A stretch of 64,000 bases of DNA from Dreissena polymorpha (lineage: Eukaryota > Mollusca > Bivalvia > Myida > Dreissenidae): positions 29,587,890 to 29,651,889 of the forward strand of contig NC_068366.1 in NCBI RefSeq assembly GCF_020536995.1, read 5' to 3'. This document shows positions 36,608 through 48,984 of this stretch, piece by piece; position 1 is the first letter of the stretch, and each line of letters starts with the position of its first letter. The position numbers and the translations under genes are program-made. The notes under the pieces were generated by a model. That model worked only from the letters and a program-made list of their open reading frames with translations, searched no databases and had not been told where the DNA came from.

Positions 36608-36610
<3 letters not shown>

Positions 36611-37569
36611 AAATTACACCATAAAAGTGTCTGCAATTGTATAAAACTCAACTAACAGACTTTTCGGTCCCATTTTTATAAATTTTATTTTGTTTTGGTC
36701 ATTCATAAAATATTAAAAATATACTCAGTTCGTTTATACACTATTAAACAATCGTACAAGAACAGCGCAAATATGTTTTATTTACCACTCAACAGTGAAT
36801 GTCCTGGAATTAATTTATGAGCGGGCCTCATTTGAACATACGTTAATTTATTTCATCCGTGCGAACAAATACTTTTCAACTCACCGTATGAAGACATTAA
36901 TCTTTCAATTGTTCACCCGTTCACAACTGAACAGAAAACCCATTTCAAAATGTTTGACAAAAGATGTGGATAATTATTTAAAGAGTTCTACTGGTTTTTT
37001 CCTACGTTTTTTTTTATCGATTTTAAACGACCCTTTAATTATATTTTCTACATGATATGCTGTCGCTATGATTGAATCAAATGTTTAGGTTTAAAGGTCG
37101 CACGCTTGGGTTAGCAAAATACTGTGATGTTAGATGTGAGTAATCGAAAAACCCTAATAATGTTATTTTGAAATTTCAAAGAAGACATTCAGCTGATCGA
37201 GCGATGATACGAGTTTGTTTGAGATATTCAAACTTAATTTGGTCTTAATGCATTTCGTTACAACATCTTAAAAAAAAGTATTTAAAAATATAATTTTCAG
37301 CAGATTGTCAAAACCACAAAATAATAAAGTATACAGCAGATTCGAATATGCACGTAATTAGTGCGAATGTTCATACGTAAGTCGACTTACCGCAAATATT
37401 AAGTAAGCATTTTATCGTTTTTCATATTCCGTAATCAAATAGTTGTATATATTTGTTATAATGTAGCATGCATATAAATATCGACAAATAAAAAATACGT
37501 TCCTACTAGACATTGGCCTCAACTTAAATTTTGCTGCGGAGAGATTTTCTTTAAACGACACATATCATG
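36608..37569. other. Intergenic stretch, nothing recognised
   Basis: An 86-codon plus frame (36,795-37,055) has no family motif and no splice support. Confidence 0.4.
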
Positions 37570-37576
37570 AAAGCGG

Positions 37577-37650
37577 AAAGTGTCGTCCCTGATTAGCCTG
37601 CGCGGACTGCACAGGCTAATCTGGGACGACACTTTACGCACATGCATTAA
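37577..37650. repeat. GTCGTCC…GGACGAC hairpin repeat
   Basis: Two 24-nt arms (37,577-37,600 and 37,611-37,634) pair with a single mismatch around a 10-nt loop; each arm contains GTGTCGTCC and TGATTAGCCTG or their complements. ACGCACATGCATTAA follows. I recall this as a very common bivalve element. Confidence 0.85.
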
Positions 37651-39029
37651 ACCCTCAATTCACAGAGCACGGTCCAAATAAAGAAAAGTGTTGACATTTA
37701 AATTCGATAGAGGTAAAGCAGTTTTCAAACAAATATGAAACTATATAAACAATATTCTTATACCAGAGCCTTTTTAGATTTTTTAGATTTTCCCCATTAT
37801 GTCTCGCTATATATTCACGACATTCCCAACCCCTTTATTAACCCGTGCGACCCCCATTTTAACTTGAAAATAATGTGATAACATTCTTTCAACATGATAC
37901 ATTCAGGCGGTCGTTAAATTATGCGTTCAGTTTCCCACTGGCAATAATTGATCAGCGAGCCGGAAAACATTAAACCATACACATTTCGCCCCAGACTCGG
38001 CTTATTACTATATTAATCGTTCGTATAAAGAGCGGTTTATGGCAGCTTCTTTAATTAGTTTTATAAATATTTTACCTATCATTCTCAATGAGGCATTCAC
38101 ATTAAATATATTTATACATGGGTAGAAATGATGACGCGTGACTCGGTTTTGTTGCAGCAATAATGTTAGATCTTTTTGTTTAAATGATTGAAATTTCATT
38201 TAAAGATATTGTATGCTTGAATGAAAAGAATCGGTGACAGTAGAACAAGACAAAATGGTTAGTAAATGATTGCGTGTTATTTGTCAGGTAACAGAGTAAT
38301 TCCCTTTTCATTGTCAAATTTTCGTTCAATCATCAGAATCCTTACAGGATCTTTAGCTAGCATCATTTGTATCTAACAGCAGCAGCACGTAAACGTGCGT
38401 CAGTACTGATGAATGACAATGACTGAACACTATTTTTCTTGTAAGAATTACATTTAAATTTTGTATTGTAAACGATTGTTATTTAAGTGATGAGCAATTA
38501 ACGTATTTGTTCCTTAAAATTAAAACCCGATCATACAATGACTCATTCATTGACCCAATATTTGCTACTCAATGAACATGTTAAATGTTGATTTCCAAAT
38601 GAAGTCGAAACTGGTTTAACATAAAACGTACACATAATTCATTTTAATTGAAGTTCGTTTAAAAGCTAGAGCGATTCGTGTCACTAATTTCGTGACCTGT
38701 TTTCAACCACAATTTCATTTAGTTAGTTAAATAGCAAGGCCGTTTTCTATCACTACTTTTAAGACGTTTTCAATGACATTTTAATTGCATGATTTTTTAT
38801 AATATGCTTTAACCAAAAATTCGATTATCGCCGTGTCTCCACGTCTAATATGCGTGGGAACAAAATGGGCTTGTTTAATAATTTGTGTTTATTTTGAAGT
38901 TTTTACATGATGTTTCAAACATGTGAACTAAAGACTAATTACGAAATATATAAATAGTAAAATATTACTGCTCCCATTGGGATTCCTATCCAGGTCAACC
39001 TGAACAGAAGGCTGACGACACAACCACTA
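37651..39029. other. Intergenic stretch, nothing recognised
   Basis: No supported gene or repeat. Confidence 0.45.
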
Positions 39030-39062
<33 letters not shown>

Positions 39063-39082
39063 TGATGATGATGATGATGATT

Positions 39083-39180
<98 letters not shown>

Positions 39181-39181
39181 A

Positions 39182-39222
<41 letters not shown>
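39030..39222. repeat. (GAT)n microsatellite, ~190 bp
   Basis: TGATGATGA trinucleotide run with three small interruptions. The poly-Met, poly-Ile and poly-Ser frames over it are artefacts. Confidence 0.99.
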
Positions 39223-39225
<3 letters not shown>

Positions 39226-40466
39226 TTGCATCTGCAAGCTATATGCATATATAAGTCAACAACCAATTATTTAAAGGAAGCCCTTGTGGATAATTTCTTA
39301 GCAGCAGAACGACACATTTGCTAAATGGTAAAAGACAAACGACTTGAAGTAAGCCTTGCTGAAAAATATCTTAGCATAAAAGTTTATATATTTATATAAG
39401 CGACGATAATATGAGTTCGCTAATTTCGTGTTATTGTAAATGAAATTATACAGGAGTTCTTTTTGATAACCAAATATGTAGATAAACACCTAATTTATTA
39501 CCAATTTAAACAGTACAATTTGAATAAATTATGGTTATTGCTTTTCGATAAGCGGGCGTTTTTTAGAGGGAAAATGTATTTATGTTTGCGTTTGGTTGAG
39601 CTCAGATGTTTGCAGTTTATAGCCATAATATAATATGTTAGTTGATATGTATTTTTTGGTAGTTTAGGTTATTTTTGTTTCCTTCCTAAAGTGATAGGTC
39701 TGGTGTTTTGTCTCTTGACAAGAAACACTGTGGGTTAAAAAGATAGAACATGTTACTTTTGTTATGCCATTCTATAATGGACAAATGAAATTACTCGTTA
39801 TTATGCTCTCAATTTTCTAAATCATTTCACGTGTATTGGGTTTGTGTTTATAATACTAAGAGCCAATGCTACCCATGTCAAATGGTGTTTCAAAACTTTT
39901 TCCAATCGGTCAAATCTTAGGAAAGAACATATAACAACTCTATAAGCCACACTAATATTTTGGAATTGGGTCACTTGTGGTAAAAATCTATACCGCAAGT
40001 TTAAGTCTTGGGCAGTTGTTGTACTTTAAACTCAGGTGTGCGCCTTAGGGTCATCATGACCTTCGTGTTTGACAGCTTTGGATTGTATGTGTCCGAGATA
40101 TACTCATATTGATAGTTTTTACTGTACAATTACATGTTGCAGTGTATTGTAAATAGTAAATTTTATTGCTTGGCAAATAAATGAGATTTTCCATGTGCAC
40201 TTTCTGGTCTGTTTTGGATGAGAAAGATCAGACAAGGAAGCGGACGGACGGAACTTCAAGTGCATCTTGCTAGAGTTTGACCAGGATATGTTATCTGAGA
40301 ACATTTTAACCCTAGCGCACCATTAATCCCCAGTGCCCATGCGTTCTCCGATTGATTTGCGATATTAAACAAGGTACACAGCGCCGAAATTTTTCTATTT
40401 CATGAGTTTGCGATTTTTATGCTATTTTGATGCGCCTTAAAGCGGCATATAAGCCGGATTGCGATA
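39223..40466. other. Intergenic stretch with repeat relics
   Basis: At about 39,940-40,070 a relic of family B is visible (AACTCTATAAGCCACACTAA, CTCAGGTGTGCGCC, TTAGGGTCATCATGACC). AGCGGACGGACGGAAC at 40,240 is another copy of the shared tag. No gene is supported. Confidence 0.4.
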
Positions 40467-40496
40467 TTGCTTATTTTTGTTTTGAATTTAAAAATC

Positions 40497-40724
40497 CATA
40501 TAAAAGGCACACATAGTGTACGACCTTTGGGGCTGGCTTCGGAAGGCACGAGCTCCTGTAACTCTCTTCGCCCCACTGTCCGAGGTAAAACTTTCGGAGT
40601 CAGTGTGATCCAGAGAGACTTGCCTTGCATGAATAAACCCAGTCATGAATTTGACATGGTGGACGATCCCTCTTTAACGGTAACTGAGGAAACCCAGTTT
40701 CTACTTCGGACAAACATCGTGTGA
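40497..40724 (+). promoter_or_regulatory. TATA box and possible first exon
   Basis: CCATATAAAAGGC at 40,497 is a good TATA box. About 130 nt further ATG at 40,629 opens MNKPSHEFDMVDDPSLT to an ACG|GTAACT donor-like site, or 31 codons if read to the stop. The patch has higher GC than its surroundings and is also open on the minus strand. I recognise no product. Confidence 0.25.
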
Positions 40725-41008
40725 ATTCACGAATAAGTATGTCTACCAATAAAGCATATATCTGATCAATATTTATTGTGTTCAATAGGAAAATAACGTT
40801 ACACAACCACAATTGTGTTTTGCGGCCTAGCTGTCAAGACCAGATTATGTTCTATAGTAATATCAAATCAAATGTGAAAATGTCCAACGTTCTAACTAAA
40901 ATTGATAAATATTGAATTCTGTTTCAAGGGATAGGAATGCGGCATTCTCTATTCAACGATGTAAACCGATCGTTAAGCATTTAACAATTGTATACCATAC
41001 GTTTACGT
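40725..41008. other. Intergenic, nothing recognised
   Basis: No supported feature. Confidence 0.4.
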
Positions 41009-41180
41009 GGTAAACCCAGGAATGCCAATTGTGCATGCGTTGAGAATTGTATATATCTTATATAGAAAATGATCAATCTACTAGCGTTATTTATAGTGTG
41101 TATATCGTTATGTCACCTTTTTTGCGATGTACTTTCGATTTCACATCGCGTAATTTTAATACCAAATATACTGAAAATAT
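41009..41180. repeat. Dispersed repeat, second copy of the 26.1 kb segment
   Basis: Starts TGGTAAACCCAGGAATGCC and follows 26,134-26,300 closely through ATGATCAATCTACTAGCGTT, GTGTATATCGTTATGT and TTTCGATTTCACATCG. Confidence 0.8.
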
Positions 41181-43009
41181 GAACTTTTTTCAAATAATGT
41201 CATCTACCAGTCGTGATTTTTATTAAATATAAACTAATAATTGTAAAACAAAATACAGTATTTGAGAACTTTTCTTTTATCGTCATTCGTGGTTGACAGT
41301 CTCTTTAAGGTTTAACGCATACTATATTTTAACACTCAACCCTCTAGATAAAAACTGTGTGGGGGGGGAAGGGGGGTTCACATTAGCAATTTACTCATTT
41401 GTCAGCACCAGAGCGTTTACACTTAAAACTCGTAAAGTGAAATAAAAATTGTTGCTATGGCATACCAGGTCCTTATTGAACCTCATCCGATTGGTGTCAG
41501 GAAACATTAATGTTAAATGTACATTTTGTTACGCCTCTATTAACAATTCGCTCGCAGCAGAGGGGTATCGGCTAAGTGAGAAAGCTGTTGATGATACTTC
41601 AAGATAAAAGTGACACTTTTATTGATGACACTTAAAGGTCGAATGATATACCATTTTAAATTGCTCATAAAACCGTGATGGAATGTATAACGCTTGGCGT
41701 CATATAAATTAGACATAAATATCCTCTTTAGAACAGATCGCTTATAATGTATTGCGCTATAAAACGTAAGTTCTAGACTACCTTTAAACGGATATTTGCC
41801 GTGATGAGGCACTATTTAAAATTGCTACACAAAGCTGGAAAGGAAAGCAACACATTGTGCCACTACAAATTGAGAATTAATCGTTACATAAAATAACAAT
41901 AAACCATTGTTTATGCGATTGTGCAATGTACTCTTTTTTGCGATTATTGTTTTCGCCGAAAAGCTATTTTTCATATTTTTTAAGCCTTGAATGTCTACGA
42001 TTTTGTTGGACTTTTCTTGACAATTATGTTAAATATTTTGGATCCTGATCAGACTGCTCTTTTGGAGCCAAAATGGTCGCAATCGCCCTAAGATCCAATT
42101 TCCTGTTACGTGGCTCTTTTTTTTTCTCATGATTGATACAAATTATCATGATATAAAGCAAGTCTGTTGTATATTAAAGAGTATTTTTTAGTGTGCATAT
42201 TCCACCCATGGATGAAAGTTACAAAGTTGGTTGTTATTTAAAGCTATTAAACAATGTAAAAAGTTTTCAAGTATTTTTTATTTAAATCAAATGCATGCTA
42301 TATTTGTTATAAACATACATATGATATACACTCAACAAAAGTTCAACGATCACTATAATACACTACACACCTGGCGTGTTTATTAGTCTCTATTGAAGCA
42401 ATATAGTATAATACATGAGAAAGGTGCTTTTACATATAAATATATATAAAAATATGTTTACTTTTATTATAAAAAGCTCCTACAACAGTGTAATGAGATA
42501 TATATAAAACACGTAAAGGTTAATGCAAGTATAAATAAGGTTAAATTGGCTGAATGTTAAATTTTCAAAAAAAAAATATCGGTTAAGACAGTTTTATTTT
42601 TATTTTTTTGGTAGACTGCTCACTTTTCATGCTTTTATTTTTATATTTATTTATCCCCCCGACTCAATTTTTTTTGAAAAATTTCAAGTAAAACAAATAA
42701 AATAAAAATGCTGGCCTAATCCCATATCTTGAAACTCTATGTGCATAAATATCTCAAGTCTTCGTGAAATCAGGACAACAAAAATGTTTTTTAAGTCCTC
42801 AATTGACCTGGCTATAGTAATTAGATTATTATAAGCTCAATTAGTCTATTTATGTCATATGCTTTGTGTATTGTAAACATACACACAATATTGCAGGTAT
42901 ATGATAGCAATAAATAATAACAAAGCCATCCATACTATAAAGGTCAATGGCAAAGCCTGTGAGAAAAATTTGAACGCATTGAGTATAATCATAAAACGTG
43001 CTCATGGTA
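41181..43009. other. Intergenic stretch, nothing recognised
   Basis: AT-rich. A 90-codon minus frame (41,540-41,812) has no recognisable motif. No exon signals stand out. Confidence 0.4.
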
Positions 43010-43308
43010 AGCTTTTGTGATCGCTTTATGGCCGTCGTGCACCATCAACATTTGCCTTGTTTACTCTGAGGATGCAACGTTTATATTCCAATCTTCATAA
43101 AATTTGGCCAGAATATAAGTCCCAATGCTATCTTGGATCAGTTCGAAAATGGTTACAATTGGTTGAAAAACATGGCTGCCAGGGGGAAGGGCATTTTTCC
43201 TTTTATTGCTATAGTAAAACATTGTTAACACTTGAGAGGTCACATTTATTTTCCGATACTTGTTATCTCAGGTGAACGACTTCGGGCCTTTCAGGCCCTC
43301 TTGTTTGT
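43010..43308 (+). repeat. Family B element, short copy
   Basis: AAGCTTTTGTGATCGCTTTA with GGCCGTCGTG, one unit with AACATGGCTGCCAGGGGGAA, and the closing CTCAGGTGAACGACTTCGGG and CAGGCCCTCTTGTTTG. Confidence 0.75.
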
Positions 43309-43404
43309 TCATCTTACCATTTGAAGAAGAGATATCATTGCACAGATGTCTTTTACTTTTAGAATGTGTTATGCCGATTTCTTATGTGGCTTGTTCGGGG
43401 TATA

Positions 43405-44072
43405 TTGTTAAGCACATGTCGGTCAGTCCGTCAGTCGGTCCGTCCACCAGACGGTTTCCGGATGATAACTCAAGAACGCTTAGGCCTAGGTTCATGAAAC
43501 TTCATAGGTACATTGATCATGACTGGCATATGAACTCTATTGATTTTTAGGTCACTAGATAAAAGGGTAAGGTCACAGTGACTAGAATTCTTAGGCCTAG
43601 GATCATGAAACTACATAGGTACATTGATCATGACTTGAATATTACCCCTATTGATGTTAAGGTCACTAGGTCAAAGGTCAAGGTCAAAGTGACTCAAAAC
43701 AGTAAAATAGTCTCCGGATGATAGCTCAAAAATGCTTACGCCTAGGACCATTAAACTTCATAGGTAAATAGATCATGACTGGTATATAACCCTTATTGAT
43801 TTTCAGGTCACTTGGTCAAAGGTCAAGGTCACAGTGACTCATAACAGTTAAAAGGTTTCCTGATGATAACTCAAGAATACTCAGGCCTAGGATCATGAAA
43901 CTTCATAGGTAAATTGATCATGACTGGCAGATGATCCCTATTGATTTTCAGGTCACTAGATCAAAGGTCAAGGTCACAATGACAAAAAATGTATTCACAC
44001 AATGGCAACCACTACAACTGACAGCCCATATGTGGGCATGCATATTTTACAAACAGCCCTTGTTTGTCTTAT
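43405..44072 (+). mobile_element. Family A tandem-unit element, copy 3 (four units)
   Basis: Opposite orientation to copies 1 and 2: the tag end (GTCGGTCAGTCCGTCAGTCG) comes first, then four units and the terminus GAGAGCCC-type sequence here CAGCCCATATGTGGGCATGC and TTTTACAAACAGCCCTTGTT. AGGTCA arrays lie at about 43,549, 43,660-43,686 (perfect), 43,806 and 43,950. Confidence 0.9.
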
Positions 44073-45245
44073 GTTGGTAAATGTTCATCTCCGTCAATTC
44101 TAGGTTAAGTTTGAAAGTAGGTCATATGTGGTCCAAACTAAGTCAACAAACCAAATCACAAAAAAGGTTAGTGAGCACTCCAGAGGTCACATTTTCTTCC
44201 AGATCTTCATGAAAATTGGACAGAATGTTATCTCGATGAAATAAAGTTTCAGTTTGAAAGTTGGTAGTTTGTCAAAAACTAGGTAATTAGGTCAAAAATA
44301 GAAAACTTCCTTTACCTTCCTACAGGTCACATTATCTTCCTGATTTTCATGAAAATTGCTTACAATATCAATCTTAATCAAATCAAAAGCTGAATTTGCA
44401 ATTTGGTCATGTGCAGGCTTAAGCTAGGTTACAACTTAGTCAAATCATACACAAGTTTTTGACACTATAGAAGGAGTTTTAGTTGAGCGATACAGGGCTA
44501 TCTTGTTTAAGAACAGCCTGTAGTAAGAAAGGGAAGGTATTGTATTTGTTTCAAAAGTAACATTTTATTGTTATTGGAAGTAACTGAGCAATTATATGAT
44601 CTCATAGTTTTGGTTATTTTGCTGACTTGTTAAGATGTTATCACTCTTTGTCTGTTGTATTTTATCCACAGTTTATTGTGAACACATAAGATATCATTTT
44701 ACAATGTTTTAATTTGGGTGTCACCTCTTTGCCAGATTCTTGGGAAACTAGTCACCTCTATGTCATTTTGGGTTTCATATTCTATCAAAACTTAGGGCAC
44801 TAGGTCAAATATAAGAAAAGGTCTGTTAATACTTTATTGGTCACATTCTCTCTCTGATCCACTTGTAAATTGGTTAAAACATTATTTTAAATGATTTCAA
44901 AGTCAAGCTTGAAAGTAGCATATTCAACATTTAGGTCACAAGGTCTAGTCTCAGTGATTAACAGGTTACGTTCCAAAGTGGGTCATGTGCTTCCAAGCAT
45001 TTTATCAATAACTAAAATCATAAAAATATGTGTAAACACTTACTTTTTTTACCTGATCTTCATGGCAGTTGATCAGAATGTTCAAATAAATAAAAGTAGG
45101 AACTCGGTAATAAGGCTCAACAAGATCGGATAGACGCAAATAATTTGTTCATACTAACAATGCCTTTTTTTCTAGATCTTCATGAAAAATTAGTTAACAC
45201 CACTAGGAAACAATCAGTTTCAGGTGAGCCACATTGTGCTGTTAA
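44073..45245 (+). repeat. Decayed family B-type repeats
   Basis: Two or more relics in tandem: AGAGGTCACATTTTCTTCC, TCTTCATGAAAATTGGACAG, GGTCAAAAACTAGG words and end pieces GAGCGATACAGGGCTATC at about 44,485 and TTTCAGGTGAGCCACATT at about 45,215. Confidence 0.6.
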
Positions 45246-46329
45246 AGCTATCTATGCATAGTATAGATTGTTACAAAACCCTGTTTATCAATAAAAATAA
45301 ATGAAAAAATGGCTTTCTAAAAGTTGTAGTCTTGGATGATTTATTCCTCAACTTATAATCTACGACAATCTTTTGAGAAGAAAAACAAAATTTTACTATT
45401 ATTATACCCTAACATACTGTGATTGGGGGCTAGCACAGGAATTCTCAATAATGTTCCTCAAAAAATAATGGGTTAGCATATTGTTGCTGTTTTATCCAGT
45501 TGTCTGGACCATTACTCCCTAAAGAATTGTAAGTTCAAATATGAGATATTTTGTTAAATAAATCTCATTGAAGAGAGTACAGTGTCCAAGAACGAAAACG
45601 ATTGCACCACAACCATTACCTATTGACCTGCGGATAAATGACAAGCAATACAAATTACACAATTGCGGTGATGTAGATTAACTTAAATGAATGCTTATTT
45701 ATTGTATGCTTTCCGGTGATTTATACAGAAATATCAGTGAAATAAACTGGTATTTCACTGTTTTAAACATATCGATATGTTTCGCTGTTTTTCTGGGAAA
45801 GTCGATATTCCACCGAATCCACAAATATCCTCTATATATCTATCCTCTTCAAAAGCTTCGTCAAACCAGTACTTTCAGTACTTTGATTAAAAAATTAGCC
45901 GACGGCGTTCAATTTAGGCAATCAATCGGGCAGACGCTGATATCCCTCTGTTATATGGCAATATCATTCGCTATGGCAGCGTGTCCGCCCGCTTGATTAA
46001 AATAATCAAAATTTCATGACTTTGCGCAATAAAACTGAAAACATGCGACACATATAAAGTCCCGATATTGATTGTAGCGTTAAAATATTTAAAGTGATTT
46101 AAAAATAAAACATAATAGAGTTGATTTTTATATGTCTCTGTACCAATACGTAATAGTAGTATTTAAGGAAATGTTAGCTTTTATACAATTACACCTTTCC
46201 CTTCAACTTAATTATTTCTTTTTGAAAATAATAAATAAAGTATAGTTATGCAGAAGATATAGAGTCAAATCTAGAGTCAATAACTTTGTGCTTTTAACGT
46301 TAATTTTTTCGAATGTACTAAATAACAAT
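45246..46329. other. Intergenic stretch with a probable dispersed repeat
   Basis: 45,700-46,000 contains CAGTGAAATAAACTGGTATTTCACTG-type inverted words and a higher-GC segment (GGCAGCGTGTCCGCCCGC) that I associate with a bivalve dispersed repeat. The 101-codon frame over it is not a recognisable protein. Confidence 0.35.
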
Positions 46330-46920
46330 ACTTTGCGAAATTTTATGCCGAGTTAGACTATTTAAAAGTAAATATCTGCCTTTGCTTTAAACTGTATTGT
46401 TTCTTTATAAAAACATCTGATAAACGTATCATGTTAAAGGCAATATAAAAGTGTACACGGCTTAAAAAACGTTTTGATTTTAACGAGAATAGTCTTGGTG
46501 ATATTCAGAAGCGAATTTTCGTAACAATTCAGACCGATGCAGATTTTCTTATTAAAAAGTAAATATCCGCCTTTGCCTAAAACTGTATTTTATTCTTTAT
46601 AAAACTTCTGATTTACCATTCATTTTAAAGGTTATATAAATATGTACACGGCTTCAAAAACGTTTTGATTTTAAAGTGAAAATGCTCGAAAATATTCATT
46701 AGCGAATCTGTGTAACATTTCAGGCCGATGCAGATTTTCTAATTGAAAAGTACATTTCCTTCTTTGCCCTAAACTTTATTATTGCTAATATAAAAAGCTG
46801 TAGTCGAAAATTAATTTAACGATTTTCACTGACGTAGTTCAAAAGATTTCATGCCGTGGCATACATTTTTTATTGAAAAGTTAGTATCTGCCTTTGCTTA
46901 AACTGTAATTGTATTTAAGT
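46330..46920. repeat. ~190-bp degenerate tandem repeat, four units
   Basis: Units share AAGTAAATATCTGCCTTTGC, AAACTGTATTG, TGTACACGGCTTAAAAAACG, TTTTGATTTTAA and CCGATGCAGATTTTCT. The later units are more decayed. Confidence 0.75.
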
Positions 46921-47216
46921 TTCTTAATCAAGTATCATTTTAAACTTAATAAAAAAATAACGGCTAAAATAAGATGGATGAATTTATATCAAACTGTTCC
47001 GGCAATATTTGCTATAGTTTCTTATCTGATATATTTCTTTATTATTTTTTCAAAATAATTTGTTATTTTACGATACAATATGAAACTATAAAACAATATA
47101 TTGATGTTGCCTTCACTTATTACTGAAAAATAATATTAGCAAGACAATCACCATTTTGAATACACACTATTGAAATAAGAAAAGCACATCAATAATAAAA
47201 TGTTAATTACTTACAC

Positions 47217-47318
47217 GTAGAATTCTTATTGCTGCACAGAAAGCTGAGTTGTTTATTCCAGTGTCCCAACCAAAAGTTTTTGAAGTCTGTCACCAACAAA
47301 ACCCTCACTACTTTTATA
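47217..47318 (-). promoter_or_regulatory. Candidate TATA promoter and first exon
   Basis: On the minus strand GGGTATAAAAGTAGTG (TATA box at about 47,311-47,318) is followed after about 95 nt by CTACGT|GTAAGT, a consensus donor at 47,216. A TSS about 30 nt past the TATA would give a ~70-nt first exon (AACTCAGCTTTCTGTGCAGC…), open in one frame but without an ATG, so probably 5' UTR. Downstream exons would lie below 47.2 kb and were not found. Confidence 0.35.
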
Positions 47319-48228
47319 CCCGAATGAAATGACTAGTTACTCCCATAGCTGTTTAGCCAAGTGATTAAAACATCCCAAAAGGCGCGTTTACAATCATCAT
47401 TGCTGTCAATTATTATACTTCGTAAACACGAACAACGCTGTATTGGATTTTCTTGTCAATGAAGCCATGGGATGTTAGTTATCAAATGGTTTTGTCTCTC
47501 TGATAGTTTAAATCATATAAATGCATTTTCTCTACACATAGTATGTGCGTATTACATTTCCTGTGTATGCTATCTGATATGTATACAAACATTTTCTATT
47601 AAGAAGAATCATAGGTGTTTCATCATAAATAATACGACAATCGTGTCATTGTCATAACAGACAGTAGTTATGAGTAACGATAAAATAATAAACCGTTGGT
47701 CTTTCTGTTAGGCGATTCGAGAAAATATGTGCATATTTTTACATATTATGCACAAGATTTAATCAGCTGTTTAATTGGTAATCTACTTCACTTTTTAGAA
47801 ATAATGAATCATTAAGATGCACTGACAAACTCAGCATGCGGTAGAATCGACGAAAAATCATATCTGATCGAACAGGGACTTAATTAAACTATTTACTCGG
47901 TGTTCTATGCCTATTGAAGTTTTATAGGCAAGTAGTCTTACACTGATATCACTGCACAGTGTCGTTGAATCGTTTGGAGTCCGCGTACCCATAGGTCTTC
48001 GTATTTCTCATTTAGCGTTTACAATCCGCAAAATGCTGCGTAATTAAGATACGGTATGATATGTTTATGGTAAGGGTTGCTTGTCGATAATAGAGATAAT
48101 AAAGATTTCTTTAACAAATTAAATGTAAAAGCAACTAGAAAAATGGCGCGGCAGAGGCCGACGCGTATCCCCACGCCGCATAGATGTTAAATTAAAAGGC
48201 AAGTTTGGGTGTACAAGGCCTATGTTGG
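47319..48228. other. Intergenic stretch; repeat relic at its right end
   Basis: Near 48,143 AATGGCGCGGCAGAGGCCGA and GTATCCCCACGCCGCAT belong, I believe, to a dispersed repeat and not to a gene start. Otherwise nothing recognised. Confidence 0.4.
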
Positions 48229-48964
48229 TGGGGCCCCGGGGTGGATAATGGGGACATGGATTGTCGAGATAGACGGTGTTGTCATTAGAGATGTTTAGTA
48301 TTAAGTTGAAGTCAATTGATGAATAAATTAAGATGTTATATTAAAACAGAAACAAAAAGAGAAAACAAAAAGTGTGTACGAAAAAAATATTGTGTGCGAA
48401 AAAAAATGGGTACGAAAAAAATGGGTACGTAAAAAATATGCCAAAAAATTTGGGTAGCAAAACAAAATTTGGTTAGGAAAAAAAATTGGGTAGGAAAAGA
48501 AAAATTGGGTACGAACAAAAAATTCGGTATGAAAAACTTTGTGTACGAAAAAATTCGGGAACGAACAAACAAATAAGAATGAAAAAAAATGGGTACGAAA
48601 AATTTGGCTACGAAAATTTTTTGGGTACGAACAAAAAATTGATAGGAAAAAAAATTTGGATACGAAAAAAAAATTAGGTGCGAAAAAAAATTGGGTACGA
48701 AACAAAATTTGGGTACGAAACAAAATTTTGGTAAGAAAAAAAATTGGGTACGACAAAACATGGGTGCACAGGGAAGTAGTACCCGTGAACCTCTCGATAA
48801 ATTTGAAAGAGGACGGGAACTAAGCTGCCTTTACCTTTATCAATGGCCCCGGGGTGGGTAATGTGGCCTTGGATGGTCGAGATAGACCGTGTTGTCATAA
48901 GAGATGTTTAGTATTTATTTGAAGTCAATTGGTAAATAAATGAAGAAGTTATGTTAAAACAAAA
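48229..48964. repeat. GGGTACGAAAAAA array between two ~120-bp direct repeats
   Basis: Direct repeats at 48,229-48,346 and 48,846-48,964 share GGCCCCGGGGTGG, TGGTCGAGATAGAC, GTGTTGTCAT, AGAGATGTTTAGTATT and TGAAGTCAATTG. Between them (48,365-48,765) lies a degenerate array of about 25 units of ~14-18 bp reading TTGGGTACGAAAAAAAA. The long Lys-rich or Phe-rich frames on both strands are products of the array. Confidence 0.85.
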
Positions 48965-48984
48965 TTGTGGGTAGGCGTTGTTCT

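Noticed and set aside
39000-39270. Poly-Met, poly-Ile and poly-Ser frames
   Set aside because: Products of a GAT trinucleotide repeat.
45691-45996. 101-codon plus frame
   Set aside because: No family motif, lies in probable dispersed repeat.
48143-48190. ATGGCGCGGCAGAGGCCG as a gene start
   Set aside because: Only 15 codons before a stop, and I believe the segment belongs to a dispersed repeat.
48328-48823. Phe-rich 141-142 codon minus frames and Lys-rich plus frames
   Set aside because: All arise from the degenerate GGGTACGAAAAAA array, which is open in several frames at once.
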